From Collinsella sp. (GTDB lineage Bacteria; Actinomycetota; Coriobacteriia; Coriobacteriales; Coriobacteriaceae), in NCBI GenBank assembly GCA_018378775.1, contig JAGZWV010000007.1, positions 8,546 through 72,545 of the forward strand: a DNA stretch of 64,000 bases, given 5' to 3'. Shown piece after piece: positions 35,515 to 44,329 of this stretch. A program made the translations under genes and the position numbers. A model generated the notes under the pieces. It made no database searches. It saw only the letters and a list, made by a program, of their open reading frames with translations, and was not told where the DNA came from. Position 1 is the stretch's first letter; the number at the start of each line of letters is the position of its first letter.

Positions 35515-36942
35515 CTACTCCCCCTCTCTGGGCAGGTCAAACGCACGCGCCGTCTCGTCATACAGCGCGCGATAGTTGGCGAGCATCTGCTCGTGCAAAA
35601 AGTACGTGGCAACGCGACGCTGGCCGCGCTCCCCCATCTCGATACGGCGGGCGCGGCTTGCGCACATGCGCTCCATGGCATCGGCCAAGCCCTTGCGATA
35701 CATGGGCGGCGTCACAAAGCCCGCCACGCCAAAGTCGTCGCACGGTGCGCCCTCCAGCAGCTCGCGACAGCAACCGACCTCAGTCGTCACGCAGGGGCGA
35801 CGCGCGGCGAGCGACTCCAGCACGCTCAGCGGCTGGCCCTCGGAGATGCTCGTCAAAATGGTAAAGTCGAGCTTTTCCATGTACTCGACCACGTTGACAC
35901 GGCCGGTAAAGATCAGGTCGCGCACGCCCAGGGTATCAACCAGCGCGTGGCACTCGGCGCCATACCCCTCGTCGTCCACGCCGCCCATAATGTGCAGGCG
36001 CACCTTGGGCAGGCGCTCGTGCAGCTCAAAGAACGCATAGATCATGGTCTTGACGTCCTTGATGGGCGCCAGGCGCACCACCGCGCCAATGTCCACCCAG
36101 CCGTCATCGGGCTTTAAGGGAATGTCCTTAAAGCGATCGAACTGGATGCCATTGGGGATGACCAGGCATTTGTCCGCATCGCAGCCCATATCGATCTGCG
36201 TCTTGCGGGCGTTATGGAACAAACTGGTCACGCGGAAGGCGCGACGGTAGATCTCCTCCGAAAGGAGGTAGAAAAAACGGATCCAGCGGTCCTTAAACGA
36301 CGGCACCACCCAATCGGCGCGAATGATCTCTTCCTCGCGCTCGCGGGTATAGATGCCATGCTCGGTCAGCAGCACCGGCGCATGGTGAACGCTTGAGCCC
36401 AGGCAGGCGAGCAGGCCACCGTAGCCGGTCGAGATGGCATGGTACACATCGGCCACCGGCACCTCGCTGCCCAACAGGTAGAGCACGGGCAGCAACATGG
36501 AGCGCATGGTGTGGAATGCATCGGCAAAGGGCGTGTAGGGATACTCGGCCAGGCACACGTCGCGAAAGATATCCATAAACGTGCGGCTCTGCAAAAACGA
36601 GAGCGGATGCACACGACGGCGGTGGAAGATATCGAATAACACGTCCCAGTCCGGATTGGAGAGCGACACCAGACGGCGTAGCGCCTCGCGCTCACGGTCG
36701 TTAAAACTGGCTTCATGTTGCTCGCCCGAAAGCCGCAGGGCATCGTCCAGGAACACCTCGTGCACCTCGACCACGTTGCTGGGCAGCTCGTAGACAAATT
36801 TGCCGTGGTCGGCAGCATGCGCGCCAATCACCCACAGCACGAACTCGTGCTCGGGCATGGCCTGGATATAGCCATGCATCCAGGTAGATACGCCGCCGTG
36901 CACATAGGGGTAGCAACCCTCGAGTACCAAGCAGATTCTCAT
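35515..36942 (-). CDS. pelF: PelF-type glycosyltransferase (GT4)
   Basis: Cytosolic glycosyltransferase that polymerises the Pel polysaccharide from UDP-sugars. The 475-residue protein begins MRICLVLEGCYPYVHGGVSTW, the N-terminal signature of PelF, and has the GT4 donor-binding region with VRLAPIKDVKTMI and the ExxSEGQPLSVLE segment. The start overlaps the deacetylase-like gene by four bases. Confidence 0.94.
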   Translation of the reverse strand: MRICLVLEGCYPYVHGGVSTWMHGYIQAMPEHEFVLWVIGAHAADHGKFVYELPSNVVEVHEVFLDDALRLSGEQHEASFNDREREALRRLVSLSNPDWDVLFDIFHRRRVHPLSFLQSRTFMDIFRDVCLAEYPYTPFADAFHTMRSMLLPVLYLLGSEVPVADVYHAISTGYGGLLACLGSSVHHAPVLLTEHGIYTREREEEIIRADWVVPSFKDRWIRFFYLLSEEIYRRAFRVTSLFHNARKTQIDMGCDADKCLVIPNGIQFDRFKDIPLKPDDGWVDIGAVVRLAPIKDVKTMIYAFFELHERLPKVRLHIMGGVDDEGYGAECHALVDTLGVRDLIFTGRVNVVEYMEKLDFTILTSISEGQPLSVLESLAARRPCVTTEVGCCRELLEGAPCDDFGVAGFVTPPMYRKGLADAMERMCASRARRIEMGERGQRRVATYFLHEQMLANYRALYDETARAFDLPREGE

Positions 36943-38819
36943 CTGTCGCCACCCTCCTTGCGCTCGATCGTCAGGGTCTTATCATTTGCCTTGAGCAGAT
37001 ACAGATTGCCCGTAAGGTGCGTCAGTTCGCCACCCGTCACCGCACCCGGCTCGCCATTATTGGCGCGGAACATGAGCCACGCCTCGTCGTGGAAATTGCC
37101 AAGGCTGAGCGTCCAGGCATCCGCACTGGTATCCACGCTCACCGTCACGGACGAAAAGCGCTGGATGGCACCGGAGCACTCCGACGCCGTCTGACGCCGC
37201 AGGTCGGGCGCGGATTTGGTAAGCCACTCCAGATAGTCGACCAGGCCGCCCTTGTAGACCTCCCAGCCCTCCTTGGCGCCGCGATCGGGATCGAGCAAGT
37301 CGTCCGGGTGCATAAAATGCGTACTCACATAGTGCATGTTGAGTTCGGACACGGCTGCCAGACGCATATAGGAATCGTTGACCATGCCGCCCGAAACAAT
37401 ACGTGGCTGCTCCACAATGCCATCGCTCGCCACGCCAAACTCCTGCACGTACGGCAGGTCGGTGCCATCCTCAAAATACGTGCTGGCGATGGTCTTAATG
37501 CGCGGAACGTCGGTGCCGATAAGCTTGCGTGCACGGGCCGAAAGGATATTTGACGGCGGCACGTAAACCGAGCCGTGCGCGTTGGGCAGCACCTCATCTT
37601 GGAAGGCGATAAGCTCGTTGAGCGATGCGACGAGCGTTTCCTTGTTCTTCCAGGTCTTGTAGTCATACAGCGTGCCATAGTCGGTATCCCAGAGCGCCAG
37701 AGGCTGATGGTTGTAGCCGTGAAAGCCCGGCTCTCCGCCCATCTGCAGCAGCATGCCGCCAAAGTAGCGGAACTGCGTGGTATCGGCCTGGCGCGCGGGC
37801 TCGGTCTGGTTGACCGCGTCCTCGTAGTTTTCGATCATCACGCCGGTATAGCGAATGCCGTATTTTTGCGCGAGCTTTTGCAGATCGGGCCACCAGACCT
37901 TGGCATAAAAATCGGCGACGGAAAGCCCGTAGTCGCGCTTGATGTAGGTGCCGTCGCCCGAGGGCACAGGGCTAGGAAAGTCGTCCAAATAGAACACGGC
38001 GCTGTTGATGACCGGATAGGCCGTGGCATCACCCAGCAAGCTTATGGCCGAAGCATAGAACCCACGCATGACCTTGTCGTAGATGCCAATGTTGCACACC
38101 ACGGTGTGACCACTGCCGCAATCGTTAGACCAAATGAGCGGCGTGCCCGCGTCACCGGTCTTTGCCCATACGTGCGCCGTATCGCGCAATGAAACCGAGA
38201 GCGAAGAATCGAAGGGATCCGAGAACTCGTAGCGCTCTCCTCCGCCCAACATAAAGTCCTCGCTCGGAACGATACTTTCGGCTTTCGCATAGTCATATCC
38301 GGCCGATTCGATCCCAAGCTTGGAAGCAATAGCCTGCAGGTAGTTCGAGTTATCTGGCGTCATGCCCAGCATGAGTGAGCCGCCCGCACTCACCCAACTC
38401 ATCAGATCGGTCAGATGCGTACCCAGTCCGTCAAGCGAGGGCATAAGCACAATCACGCGATCAAACGACGTGAGCGACGGGATCGCGTCCGCACCGTCGG
38501 TGGCAATATCAACACCGCGATGGGCGATCTTCATGTCCAGCAAAATCTGGTCGAACTGGTCTTTAACGTCGTCGACGCTATCTTGGTCCGAGTCGGTAAT
38601 GACCAGGCACGTGGGCTTTTGGCCAAAGATTGCCGAGCTTGCAGGCGTAGCGTCGGTGGCGGCGAGCATGCCCAGCTTGTGCTGTCCAGAGCTGTACTGC
38701 ACGCCGGCGCGTTCGATCAGCAGCACGGCGGCCATGGCAATAAAGACCGCCCACACCACGAGGAGTCCCATCCAACGAAAGCGGCCTGCACGGTCGCGGA
38801 TATGTTGCGCCACGCTCAT
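36939..38819 (-). CDS. DUF2194 deacetylase-like protein (PelA counterpart)
   Basis: A 626-residue protein with one N-terminal membrane anchor (WMGLLVVWAVFIAMAAVLLI) and an extracytoplasmic body. Around residues 285-295 it has FYLDDFPSPVP, then GFHGYNHQPL with an HxxxH pair, and later HFMHPDD, which resemble the metal-binding layout of NodB-type polysaccharide deacetylases. In Gram-positive Pel clusters a deacetylase-domain protein takes the place of the large PelA of Pseudomonas, and this gene occupies that slot. The ATG at 38819 overlaps the pelE stop (ATGA) with a strong ribosome-binding site; a start at 38843 is less likely. Confidence 0.8.
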   Translation of the reverse strand: MSVAQHIRDRAGRFRWMGLLVVWAVFIAMAAVLLIERAGVQYSSGQHKLGMLAATDATPASSAIFGQKPTCLVITDSDQDSVDDVKDQFDQILLDMKIAHRGVDIATDGADAIPSLTSFDRVIVLMPSLDGLGTHLTDLMSWVSAGGSLMLGMTPDNSNYLQAIASKLGIESAGYDYAKAESIVPSEDFMLGGGERYEFSDPFDSSLSVSLRDTAHVWAKTGDAGTPLIWSNDCGSGHTVVCNIGIYDKVMRGFYASAISLLGDATAYPVINSAVFYLDDFPSPVPSGDGTYIKRDYGLSVADFYAKVWWPDLQKLAQKYGIRYTGVMIENYEDAVNQTEPARQADTTQFRYFGGMLLQMGGEPGFHGYNHQPLALWDTDYGTLYDYKTWKNKETLVASLNELIAFQDEVLPNAHGSVYVPPSNILSARARKLIGTDVPRIKTIASTYFEDGTDLPYVQEFGVASDGIVEQPRIVSGGMVNDSYMRLAAVSELNMHYVSTHFMHPDDLLDPDRGAKEGWEVYKGGLVDYLEWLTKSAPDLRRQTASECSGAIQRFSSVTVSVDTSADAWTLSLGNFHDEAWLMFRANNGEPGAVTGGELTHLTGNLYLLKANDKTLTIERKEGGDR

Positions 38820-39721
38820 CTGGCCTCCTCCCCGTCGCGCCAAAACGCCAACTTTTTGCGGTTGTCGGCGCTCAAATACACATGTTGCTTGTCAATCGCA
38901 TCAATCACACGGTGGACCTCGTCACCGTCGCGGCGCATCACGGCCAGCCGCAGGCAAAGCATCCAAACCTCCTGCTCCTCGGGCACGTCGAGCACCAGCT
39001 GGTCGGTCACGGCCTGCGCCTCGTCGATCTGTCCGACATCGGCCAGCGCCGTCGCGTATCGAATGCGCAGCTCAAAAGTGTCTTCGCGCTCGCAGCGACG
39101 CGCAAGCAGGCGCGCGTACTGTTGGCGCTGAATCTGAGCAACGCGCCCCTCAGCCAAGCCCGAGCCCAAGTATTCACCAAGAAAATCGCAGTATTCGTTG
39201 AGGTTTTGCGCGCTCGGGTCCGTCTTAAAGGCACGCTCCAGCTGCTGCAGTTTAAGGTCGGACTCCTTGGAGATCTGCGCCACCGCCGTCGCGGCATAGT
39301 GCGCCACCTCAACGTCGTCGTTAAGCTTAGCCGCCTGCAGCTGCGCCAGGTACGCGTCGGGCTCCTCGGTGAGCATGGAGAGCATTAGGCGGCGCCGGTA
39401 TGCCGGGTCGTTGACGATGAGCGCCTCCTCGAGCGGGACCACGCTTACATCGGTGTCACGGTCGTGCACCAGGATGCTGCGATGCAGGTCGTCGTTGAAG
39501 CGCAGCGACTCCAGCGCAGACTCTTTCAGCCCCTCGCCAAACACCGCGCTGCGGACCGATAGCAGAACCACCAGCAACGGGCCCCACAGCGGCACCAACA
39601 CTATCACAGCCAGCATGTGCCCGCGCACCGGCAGCAGGCCCAACTTCATGAGCGTCCACAGCATCAGGCAAACCAGCGCATGAATCAGCAGCAAGACGGC
39701 AGCAACGACAAGCGAGATCAA
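38816..39721 (-). CDS. pelE: PelE-like membrane/TPR protein
   Basis: A 301-residue protein with two N-terminal membrane helices (MISLVVAAVLLLIHALVCL and AVIVLVPLWGPLLVVLLSV) followed by a helical TPR-like cytoplasmic domain. In Pel systems PelE bridges PelD, PelF and PelG at the membrane. Position between pelD and the PelA counterpart, with four-base overlaps on both sides, supports the assignment more than sequence motifs do, since PelE is weakly conserved. Confidence 0.8.
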   Translation of the reverse strand: MISLVVAAVLLLIHALVCLMLWTLMKLGLLPVRGHMLAVIVLVPLWGPLLVVLLSVRSAVFGEGLKESALESLRFNDDLHRSILVHDRDTDVSVVPLEEALIVNDPAYRRRLMLSMLTEEPDAYLAQLQAAKLNDDVEVAHYAATAVAQISKESDLKLQQLERAFKTDPSAQNLNEYCDFLGEYLGSGLAEGRVAQIQRQQYARLLARRCEREDTFELRIRYATALADVGQIDEAQAVTDQLVLDVPEEQEVWMLCLRLAVMRRDGDEVHRVIDAIDKQHVYLSADNRKKLAFWRDGEEAR

Positions 39722-41856
39722 GCGGCACCCCCCTCACCGTCACCGGTGTAAGAGATGTGCTGCAACAGCGCCACGATGTCCTCGCCGTCGACGGGCTCCA
39801 CCGCAATATGCTTTGCGCTCAGGCGCTCGCGGATAATGGGCAGATCGCACGCCTTTGCCTGGCGCATAAGCAGGTAGAGCACGTCGTCGTCGACCAAGCC
39901 CGCCGCGTCACTCTCGCGGATTGCCGACCCAATTGCGCCCACCAGCTCGCCGACAGGCTCCATGCCCGGTACCACGCGCAGGAGCAAAAAACTCCCCATC
40001 TTGCTATCTGCCAGCGCCTGCTCCGCCGCGAGCTCTTGGCCAAAGGCAGCCTGCTTGAGCACGCAAGTGCCGTCAACGCAGCGTTTATCCTGCGCCACCG
40101 CCTCGTAGTCAAAGGCACGGCCTAGCGCGCTTTCGACCAGCCCGCACAAGATGCGGAACAGGTTTTGATAATAGAGGGTCATTTGGTTTTCAGCCGCACT
40201 ACGCACAAAGATCAACACGGCGGGTGCCCCGTCGCGCTCGATCGCGTATCCAAACATGGGAAGCCCCGGCGTCAGCTCGCGGTTCACCCACAGGTTCGAA
40301 CGACCCCCGTCGCCCAAAAGAGGTGCAAGCTGCTCAAGCGTGAGCGAGCGTGCGGCATCTTCGGCAATCGCGGGACTTGCTGCCACCAGGCGTGCAAATG
40401 CCCCGCCCGAAACATGGTAGATCGCCACCGAATCGTTCTCGAGGATCTCGCCCAGAAGCTCGCAGCACTTGCGATAGATATCGCGTGGGTTGAGCACGTC
40501 GAGCTCCTGCGTCACGGCAAAGATCTTGCCAAAGCTGTCGTGGCGACCCACGATCTGGCGCCTGTACGCGCGCTTGTCCTCGATCGCGTCGTGGTAGAGC
40601 TGCGTAAGGAACGTATTGCGGTTGCGCACGAGCTCGTTTTGATCGCGCTCCGCCCTAATGGCCTCGCTGTTGCGCAGCTGCACATAGCCGCACACGGCAC
40701 CCACCACAAAGTACGCAATAAACGGCAGCCAGTTGGACGGCTCGTAGAACAGGCCCTGGAAGGTATAGCCGTACTGAGTAAAGTAGCTCGCGGCCAAACC
40801 CACCGACGCAAGCAGCGCCGCAACCAGGCCAAAGTCCAAGCCATACAGCGTGCCGATCAACACCACGTAGAGCAGGCGATAATCGAGCACGTTGAGCTGG
40901 GCCGATTGTGAGAACAGATGCTCCAGCACCTCGAACAGAACCCAGGCAACGCCCGTCTCCAGGCATTTGATGGGCAGCGAGCGCATCTGGATGCGGTCGA
41001 TGGCGGCACGCAGCGGGTTGATCTTTTTGATGCGTCCAGCGCCCCAGCGAGCTTGAATGGTCGAGAGATCGCGCAGCAAGTCATAGCGCTGAAACCAGCC
41101 ATAGCGAACGCGAACGGTGTCGCTGACGGGCAGGGCATAGCCGGCAGAATCGCCATAGGCAACTGAGAGCCCAGGGAACAGCGCCTTGAGGGCCTCGCCC
41201 ACCTCACCAGACGTGCGATGGAAGGTATCGGCAACGTCGAGCGTCTCAAAGGAGGCGTCCCAGCTGTCAAAGATGCGGCGTACCAGCACCGCGAGCTCCT
41301 CGGCACACAGCAGGGGAAACGCCGCGTCCTCCGCGCCCTGCAAAGCGACCGATCCGGTTAAGCAAGAATCGAACAGCGGCACAAAAAACGGATCATCCAG
41401 CGCGGCGGAGGCAGTGTACAGGAAGGGCGCGCGCAGAATCTTTGCCTGAACGCCTTCGCGCACAGCGTAGTAGCGGCAGAGGTCGTTGGCCGCGCGGGCG
41501 ATAATTCCCTTGCCCGTTCGCCCCACGGCGCCGGAGGCACCCTCGGCACTCGCGGGCCCCGCTACAAACAGCAGCTGGACCCGGCGACTCATGCACGAAC
41601 GAAAGACCGAGCGCAGCAGCTCGATATCGCCCACGGTATCGGTATGCGGGGTAAGGAAATTAGACAGGTAGACTACGCGGTCGAACTCGTAGGCCTGCTC
41701 CAAGTGCTGGAGGAGCTCTTTCCACGAAGCATGAGGCGACGACTCATCGTGGCGCGCTTCCGCGGCAGCGACGACCTTAACGTGGTCCCCGGGGAACGCC
41801 TTGGCGCAAAAGTCATCGTCAACATATGCGGTGTTGCCAACAACTAGCACTTCCAT
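39718..41856 (-). CDS. pelD: PelD-type c-di-GMP receptor with N-terminal SDR-like domain
   Basis: A 712-residue protein. The first ~270 residues resemble a nucleotide-sugar epimerase/SDR fold (MEVLVVGNTAYVDDDF, no intact GxxGxxG). Membrane helices follow (about 300-400), then a GAF-like region and a degenerate GGDEF domain. Within the last, RESD (647-650) sits five residues before DDDVL (656-660), the exact spacing of the RxxD inhibitory site to GGDEF in diguanylate cyclases; the catalytic motif is lost but the c-di-GMP binding motif remains. It should bind c-di-GMP and switch on the PelE/F/G complex. First gene of the operon. Confidence 0.9.
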   Translation of the reverse strand: MEVLVVGNTAYVDDDFCAKAFPGDHVKVVAAAEARHDESSPHASWKELLQHLEQAYEFDRVVYLSNFLTPHTDTVGDIELLRSVFRSCMSRRVQLLFVAGPASAEGASGAVGRTGKGIIARAANDLCRYYAVREGVQAKILRAPFLYTASAALDDPFFVPLFDSCLTGSVALQGAEDAAFPLLCAEELAVLVRRIFDSWDASFETLDVADTFHRTSGEVGEALKALFPGLSVAYGDSAGYALPVSDTVRVRYGWFQRYDLLRDLSTIQARWGAGRIKKINPLRAAIDRIQMRSLPIKCLETGVAWVLFEVLEHLFSQSAQLNVLDYRLLYVVLIGTLYGLDFGLVAALLASVGLAASYFTQYGYTFQGLFYEPSNWLPFIAYFVVGAVCGYVQLRNSEAIRAERDQNELVRNRNTFLTQLYHDAIEDKRAYRRQIVGRHDSFGKIFAVTQELDVLNPRDIYRKCCELLGEILENDSVAIYHVSGGAFARLVAASPAIAEDAARSLTLEQLAPLLGDGGRSNLWVNRELTPGLPMFGYAIERDGAPAVLIFVRSAAENQMTLYYQNLFRILCGLVESALGRAFDYEAVAQDKRCVDGTCVLKQAAFGQELAAEQALADSKMGSFLLLRVVPGMEPVGELVGAIGSAIRESDAAGLVDDDVLYLLMRQAKACDLPIIRERLSAKHIAVEPVDGEDIVALLQHISYTGDGEGGAA

Positions 41857-42002
41857 GGCGCATTCCTCCCCTAAAATCCACTTTTGTCCTAGTCAAACAT
41901 GCGTATTTTACACTGTCAACGCGAGCTAGAACGCCTTTAAGGCTGTTTTAAGAACTTTTTTAGAGGATGTGGGGACATCGAGAGTGCTAAATGAGCGCCC
42001 AA

Positions 42003-42130
42003 TCCGGAAGTGCGGTGAAAAACCGAGACCTGTCGACCAGACCTCAGTTTTGGGCATCCGCGACCTGCGGTTTTGTTGGCAAAAATCGGTGTGTGCTCGG
42101 CAAGTTTCGATTTTTCCCCGCACTTCCGGA
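42003..42130. repeat. 128-bp element with 26-bp terminal inverted repeats
   Basis: Both ends read TCCGGAAGTGCGG inward, and the arms continue to about 26 bases with three mismatches. The interior is unique and not coding. It lies between the pelD promoter region and the 3' end of the TOPRIM-like gene. The layout is that of a miniature inverted-repeat element or a large bidirectional hairpin. The flanks show no clear target-site duplication. The remaining gene-free bases (41857-42002) hold an AT-rich tract, a TTGACA hexamer and a TAAAAT hexamer that may be parts of the pel promoter. Confidence 0.65.
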
Positions 42131-42152
42131 GATAAGTGGCGAAGGGGACTCT

Positions 42153-42971
42153 TTAGAACAAACGAATACCCAAACCCCTCTTAATCGCCTTGTTCATAAC
42201 GTCGTTAAGTCGCTTAGGCCAATTCGCAATAAAGAAAAGGCAGGTGCAGCATGCGCAAAATGAATCATTGTTCAGACGTTCGATCTCATTGAGCAGAAGT
42301 TCAGAATGATTGATGCCCGCCACGGTCGCAGCTAAGTCAGCCAGAGACTCGTTTGCAATTGGCATCATCTGCTCATTAGTTAACCAAAGCGACCTCAGGG
42401 CATGGACGGCAATAATGCAGGCAAATGTAAAACCATCAATACGCCCAATATCCGCAAGCGAATCTCCCCTCCTGGCAACCCAGTCCTTGCAAGATCGCTT
42501 GCCAAAAATCACATCTGAAGGAACAAGGGCGTCATCCAGAGAGAGACACTTCAAGGGATCAAAATCACGATATGCTTCAACCGATGGATAGCTCAGATAT
42601 AGCTGACCCATATCAGTGCTATCGCAGTAATAGTCTTGCATTAGCTCAAGCCGTTTAAAATCGAGCCGATTGTCCTGAGGATCTAAGTCAAATATGAGCA
42701 AGGTGTCTGTAAAACTGGATTCGAGAAGCTGATCCGCATCATCTTTATCCGAAAGAAGCTCAGCGACAAAGGGCTTAAGATCAATGGACTCAAAATCGCA
42801 ACCGTATTCTTGAAAGAGCTTATCAAGAAAGTCATGAACATTGATCTCGACAGGAACAATTTGATGATCATCCGCGAGGCTAAAAGATTCAAATAAACGC
42901 CCCATCAGCTGAGGCTCGCGTTTAGCGCCTTCAACAATGAGCAGGACGTTCTTTTCAGACGCACCGTTCAT
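42153..42971 (-). CDS. TOPRIM-like protein partnered with an AAA ATPase
   Basis: A 272-residue protein. The N-terminus KNVLLIVEGAKREP (acidic E14) and the DTLLIFDLDPQD segment (D95, D97) match the E...DxD layout of TOPRIM nucleases as seen in RloB and in the effectors of ATPase-TOPRIM defence pairs. YLSYPSVEAY corresponds to the P-x-E/FE segment of that group. It starts two bases after the upstream ATPase gene, so the two are co-expressed. A phage-defence role, ATPase sensor plus nuclease effector, is inferred; which described system it belongs to cannot be decided from sequence reading alone. Confidence 0.6.
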   Translation of the reverse strand: MNGASEKNVLLIVEGAKREPQLMGRLFESFSLADDHQIVPVEINVHDFLDKLFQEYGCDFESIDLKPFVAELLSDKDDADQLLESSFTDTLLIFDLDPQDNRLDFKRLELMQDYYCDSTDMGQLYLSYPSVEAYRDFDPLKCLSLDDALVPSDVIFGKRSCKDWVARRGDSLADIGRIDGFTFACIIAVHALRSLWLTNEQMMPIANESLADLAATVAGINHSELLLNEIERLNNDSFCACCTCLFFIANWPKRLNDVMNKAIKRGLGIRLF

Positions 42972-42973
42972 GG

Positions 42974-44272
42974 CTACTCAAACTCTCCGGCTCGGAGGAG
43001 CTTCTCGATATTGTTGCCGAGCCTCAACTCACGATCGGTGGAATCGGCCAAGGTTCGAATACCCTCTTTTGCAGAAATTTGATAAACGCAGTCGGGCCTC
43101 GTTACGCCATTCTTAACAAGCGAAGTGTTGTGGGTGGAGCACAAAATCTGACAAGAGGCCTTGGAACCAAAGAACTTCAAAAGGCTCTCAGCCATCTCAA
43201 AGTGGCAAAAAGCGTCAAACTCATCTATGAACAAAAAACTGGCCGAGTCGTTTAGCTCAAGCTCAGAGAACAACATAACCAGGGTTCTTGTACCGCTAGA
43301 ACATGCCTCGACAAACGGGACGCATCGCATGGGATGATTGAAATATAGAACAGGCGAGCCGTCGGACTCTTTAATAACGATCAGGGACTCATCGACTCCA
43401 AAATTGCGAATAAATGATTCAAATTCCGCAACTTTGTTCTCGCGTATGATTTTGTCGATTACCTTTTTTGTTTCAACCCCTTTTAATCGAAAGCTGTCCA
43501 TGCGAATCAGCCTCATGTGCGAGACAAATCGGCGTAATTCAGCCAAGACACCTAAAACATTAGTTGGAAGACTGCTCGTTATATAAGAAAGAAGGCTCAA
43601 CGAAGCGTCGAAGAATTCAAAATTAATGCCAGCAGCACCGATTCGTTCAAGGTGGTTCTCTTCGAAAACGCCGCGTGCGTTATTGAAATCGAAAATTCGT
43701 TCCCCATCAATCGATAGGGTCTCGTGAAGCCAAGTAGTCGGAGAAGTCTTCTCATAGCAGTAATTGATTTCGCGACCGTCAAATTCAAAGACATAGGTGA
43801 ACTGTGCCGTACCTCGCCCGCAATCAGCATTCAAAAACAGACGATCATCCTGGTCAGAATAATCGAATGCCTCTGGAAAGCCGAACGTAATGTCGAATAA
43901 AGCTGAACCGAAATTCGATTTACCAGACGCATTTCTGCCGATCAAAAGTGCGGTTTTCACGGTTCCGTTTTTAACGTTATTTTCTGCAAACTGGTAATCA
44001 CGAGAAGCTGCAAAATTAAATGAACCCTTAAACGCAAAAACCGCCTTTAGGCGGTTTCCACGGACCAAGCCGGACGTACCGTCGCAAGGCCTCATCACGG
44101 TTGGAACTGTAAGGAAAAGCCCAGTCCCAGTCAATCCTTTACCGACAAACCGTAGCGAATTAAGGCTGAGCAACAACGCATCAGTAAAGTTACATGCCGG
44201 CAGAAAAACACCCGCAATTTCGCCTTTTTCCAGCTGGGATGTAAGTTTTAACAGGCCGAATCTTACATGCAA
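42974..44272 (-). CDS. AAA/ABC-type ATPase of a two-gene defence-like pair
   Basis: SMC/RecF-like ATPase with Walker A GRNASGKS (residues 112-119 of the long frame), a Walker B segment SFLFIDEFDAF and a late CSTHNTSL switch, as in AAA_15/21 proteins. Family members start about 40 residues before Walker A, near AFKGSFNFAASRDYQF. The ~70 residues upstream of that in this frame are unlike the family and coincide with a promoter and a terminator hairpin. The true start is therefore unclear and the 5' end may be damaged or replaced. It overlaps no neighbour and precedes the TOPRIM-like gene by two bases. Confidence 0.65.
   Translation of the reverse strand: MHVRFGLLKLTSQLEKGEIAGVFLPACNFTDALLLSLNSLRFVGKGLTGTGLFLTVPTVMRPCDGTSGLVRGNRLKAVFAFKGSFNFAASRDYQFAENNVKNGTVKTALLIGRNASGKSNFGSALFDITFGFPEAFDYSDQDDRLFLNADCGRGTAQFTYVFEFDGREINYCYEKTSPTTWLHETLSIDGERIFDFNNARGVFEENHLERIGAAGINFEFFDASLSLLSYITSSLPTNVLGVLAELRRFVSHMRLIRMDSFRLKGVETKKVIDKIIRENKVAEFESFIRNFGVDESLIVIKESDGSPVLYFNHPMRCVPFVEACSSGTRTLVMLFSELELNDSASFLFIDEFDAFCHFEMAESLLKFFGSKASCQILCSTHNTSLVKNGVTRPDCVYQISAKEGIRTLADSTDRELRLGNNIEKLLRAGEFE
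44038..44057 (-). terminator. Terminator-like hairpin in the 5' part of the ATPase frame
   Basis: Eight-base stem AAACCGCC, TAAA loop, GGCGGTTT, then TTGCGTTT on the minus strand. It sits about 50-60 bases after a predicted start site at 44099, so promoter and hairpin together define a transcript of roughly 65 bases. Confidence 0.65.
44106..44134 (-). promoter_or_regulatory. Sigma-A-like promoter upstream of the ATPase
   Basis: Minus-strand -35 TTGACT (44129-44134), 17-bp spacer, -10 TACAGT (44106-44111). The hexamers and spacing are good, and it lies inside the non-conserved 5' part of the annotated ATPase frame. Confidence 0.65.
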
Positions 44273-44278
44273 ACAAAA

Positions 44279-44329
44279 AAGAGGGCCGACGCATCAACCC
44301 TCTTAAGGTGTCGCCCGAAGGCTTCCACC
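44279..44329 (-). ncRNA. Two-hairpin RNA 3' end with intrinsic terminator
   Basis: On the minus strand a GGTG...CACC hairpin with an inner GCC-TTCG-GGC tetraloop stem (44307-44329) is followed by a seven-base AAGAGGG/CCCTCTT stem (44279-44304) and six T residues. This is a strong intrinsic terminator with an unusually stable preceding hairpin, as found at the end of small structured RNAs. No coding gene ends here; the only candidate upstream is the decayed Abi_2 gene. The transcript could be that gene's remnant 3' end or a separate small RNA. Confidence 0.5.

Noticed and set aside
41969..42263. Short open frames of 65-90 codons across the inverted-repeat element
   Set aside because: They merely translate the inverted repeat and differ between frames; no coding signal.
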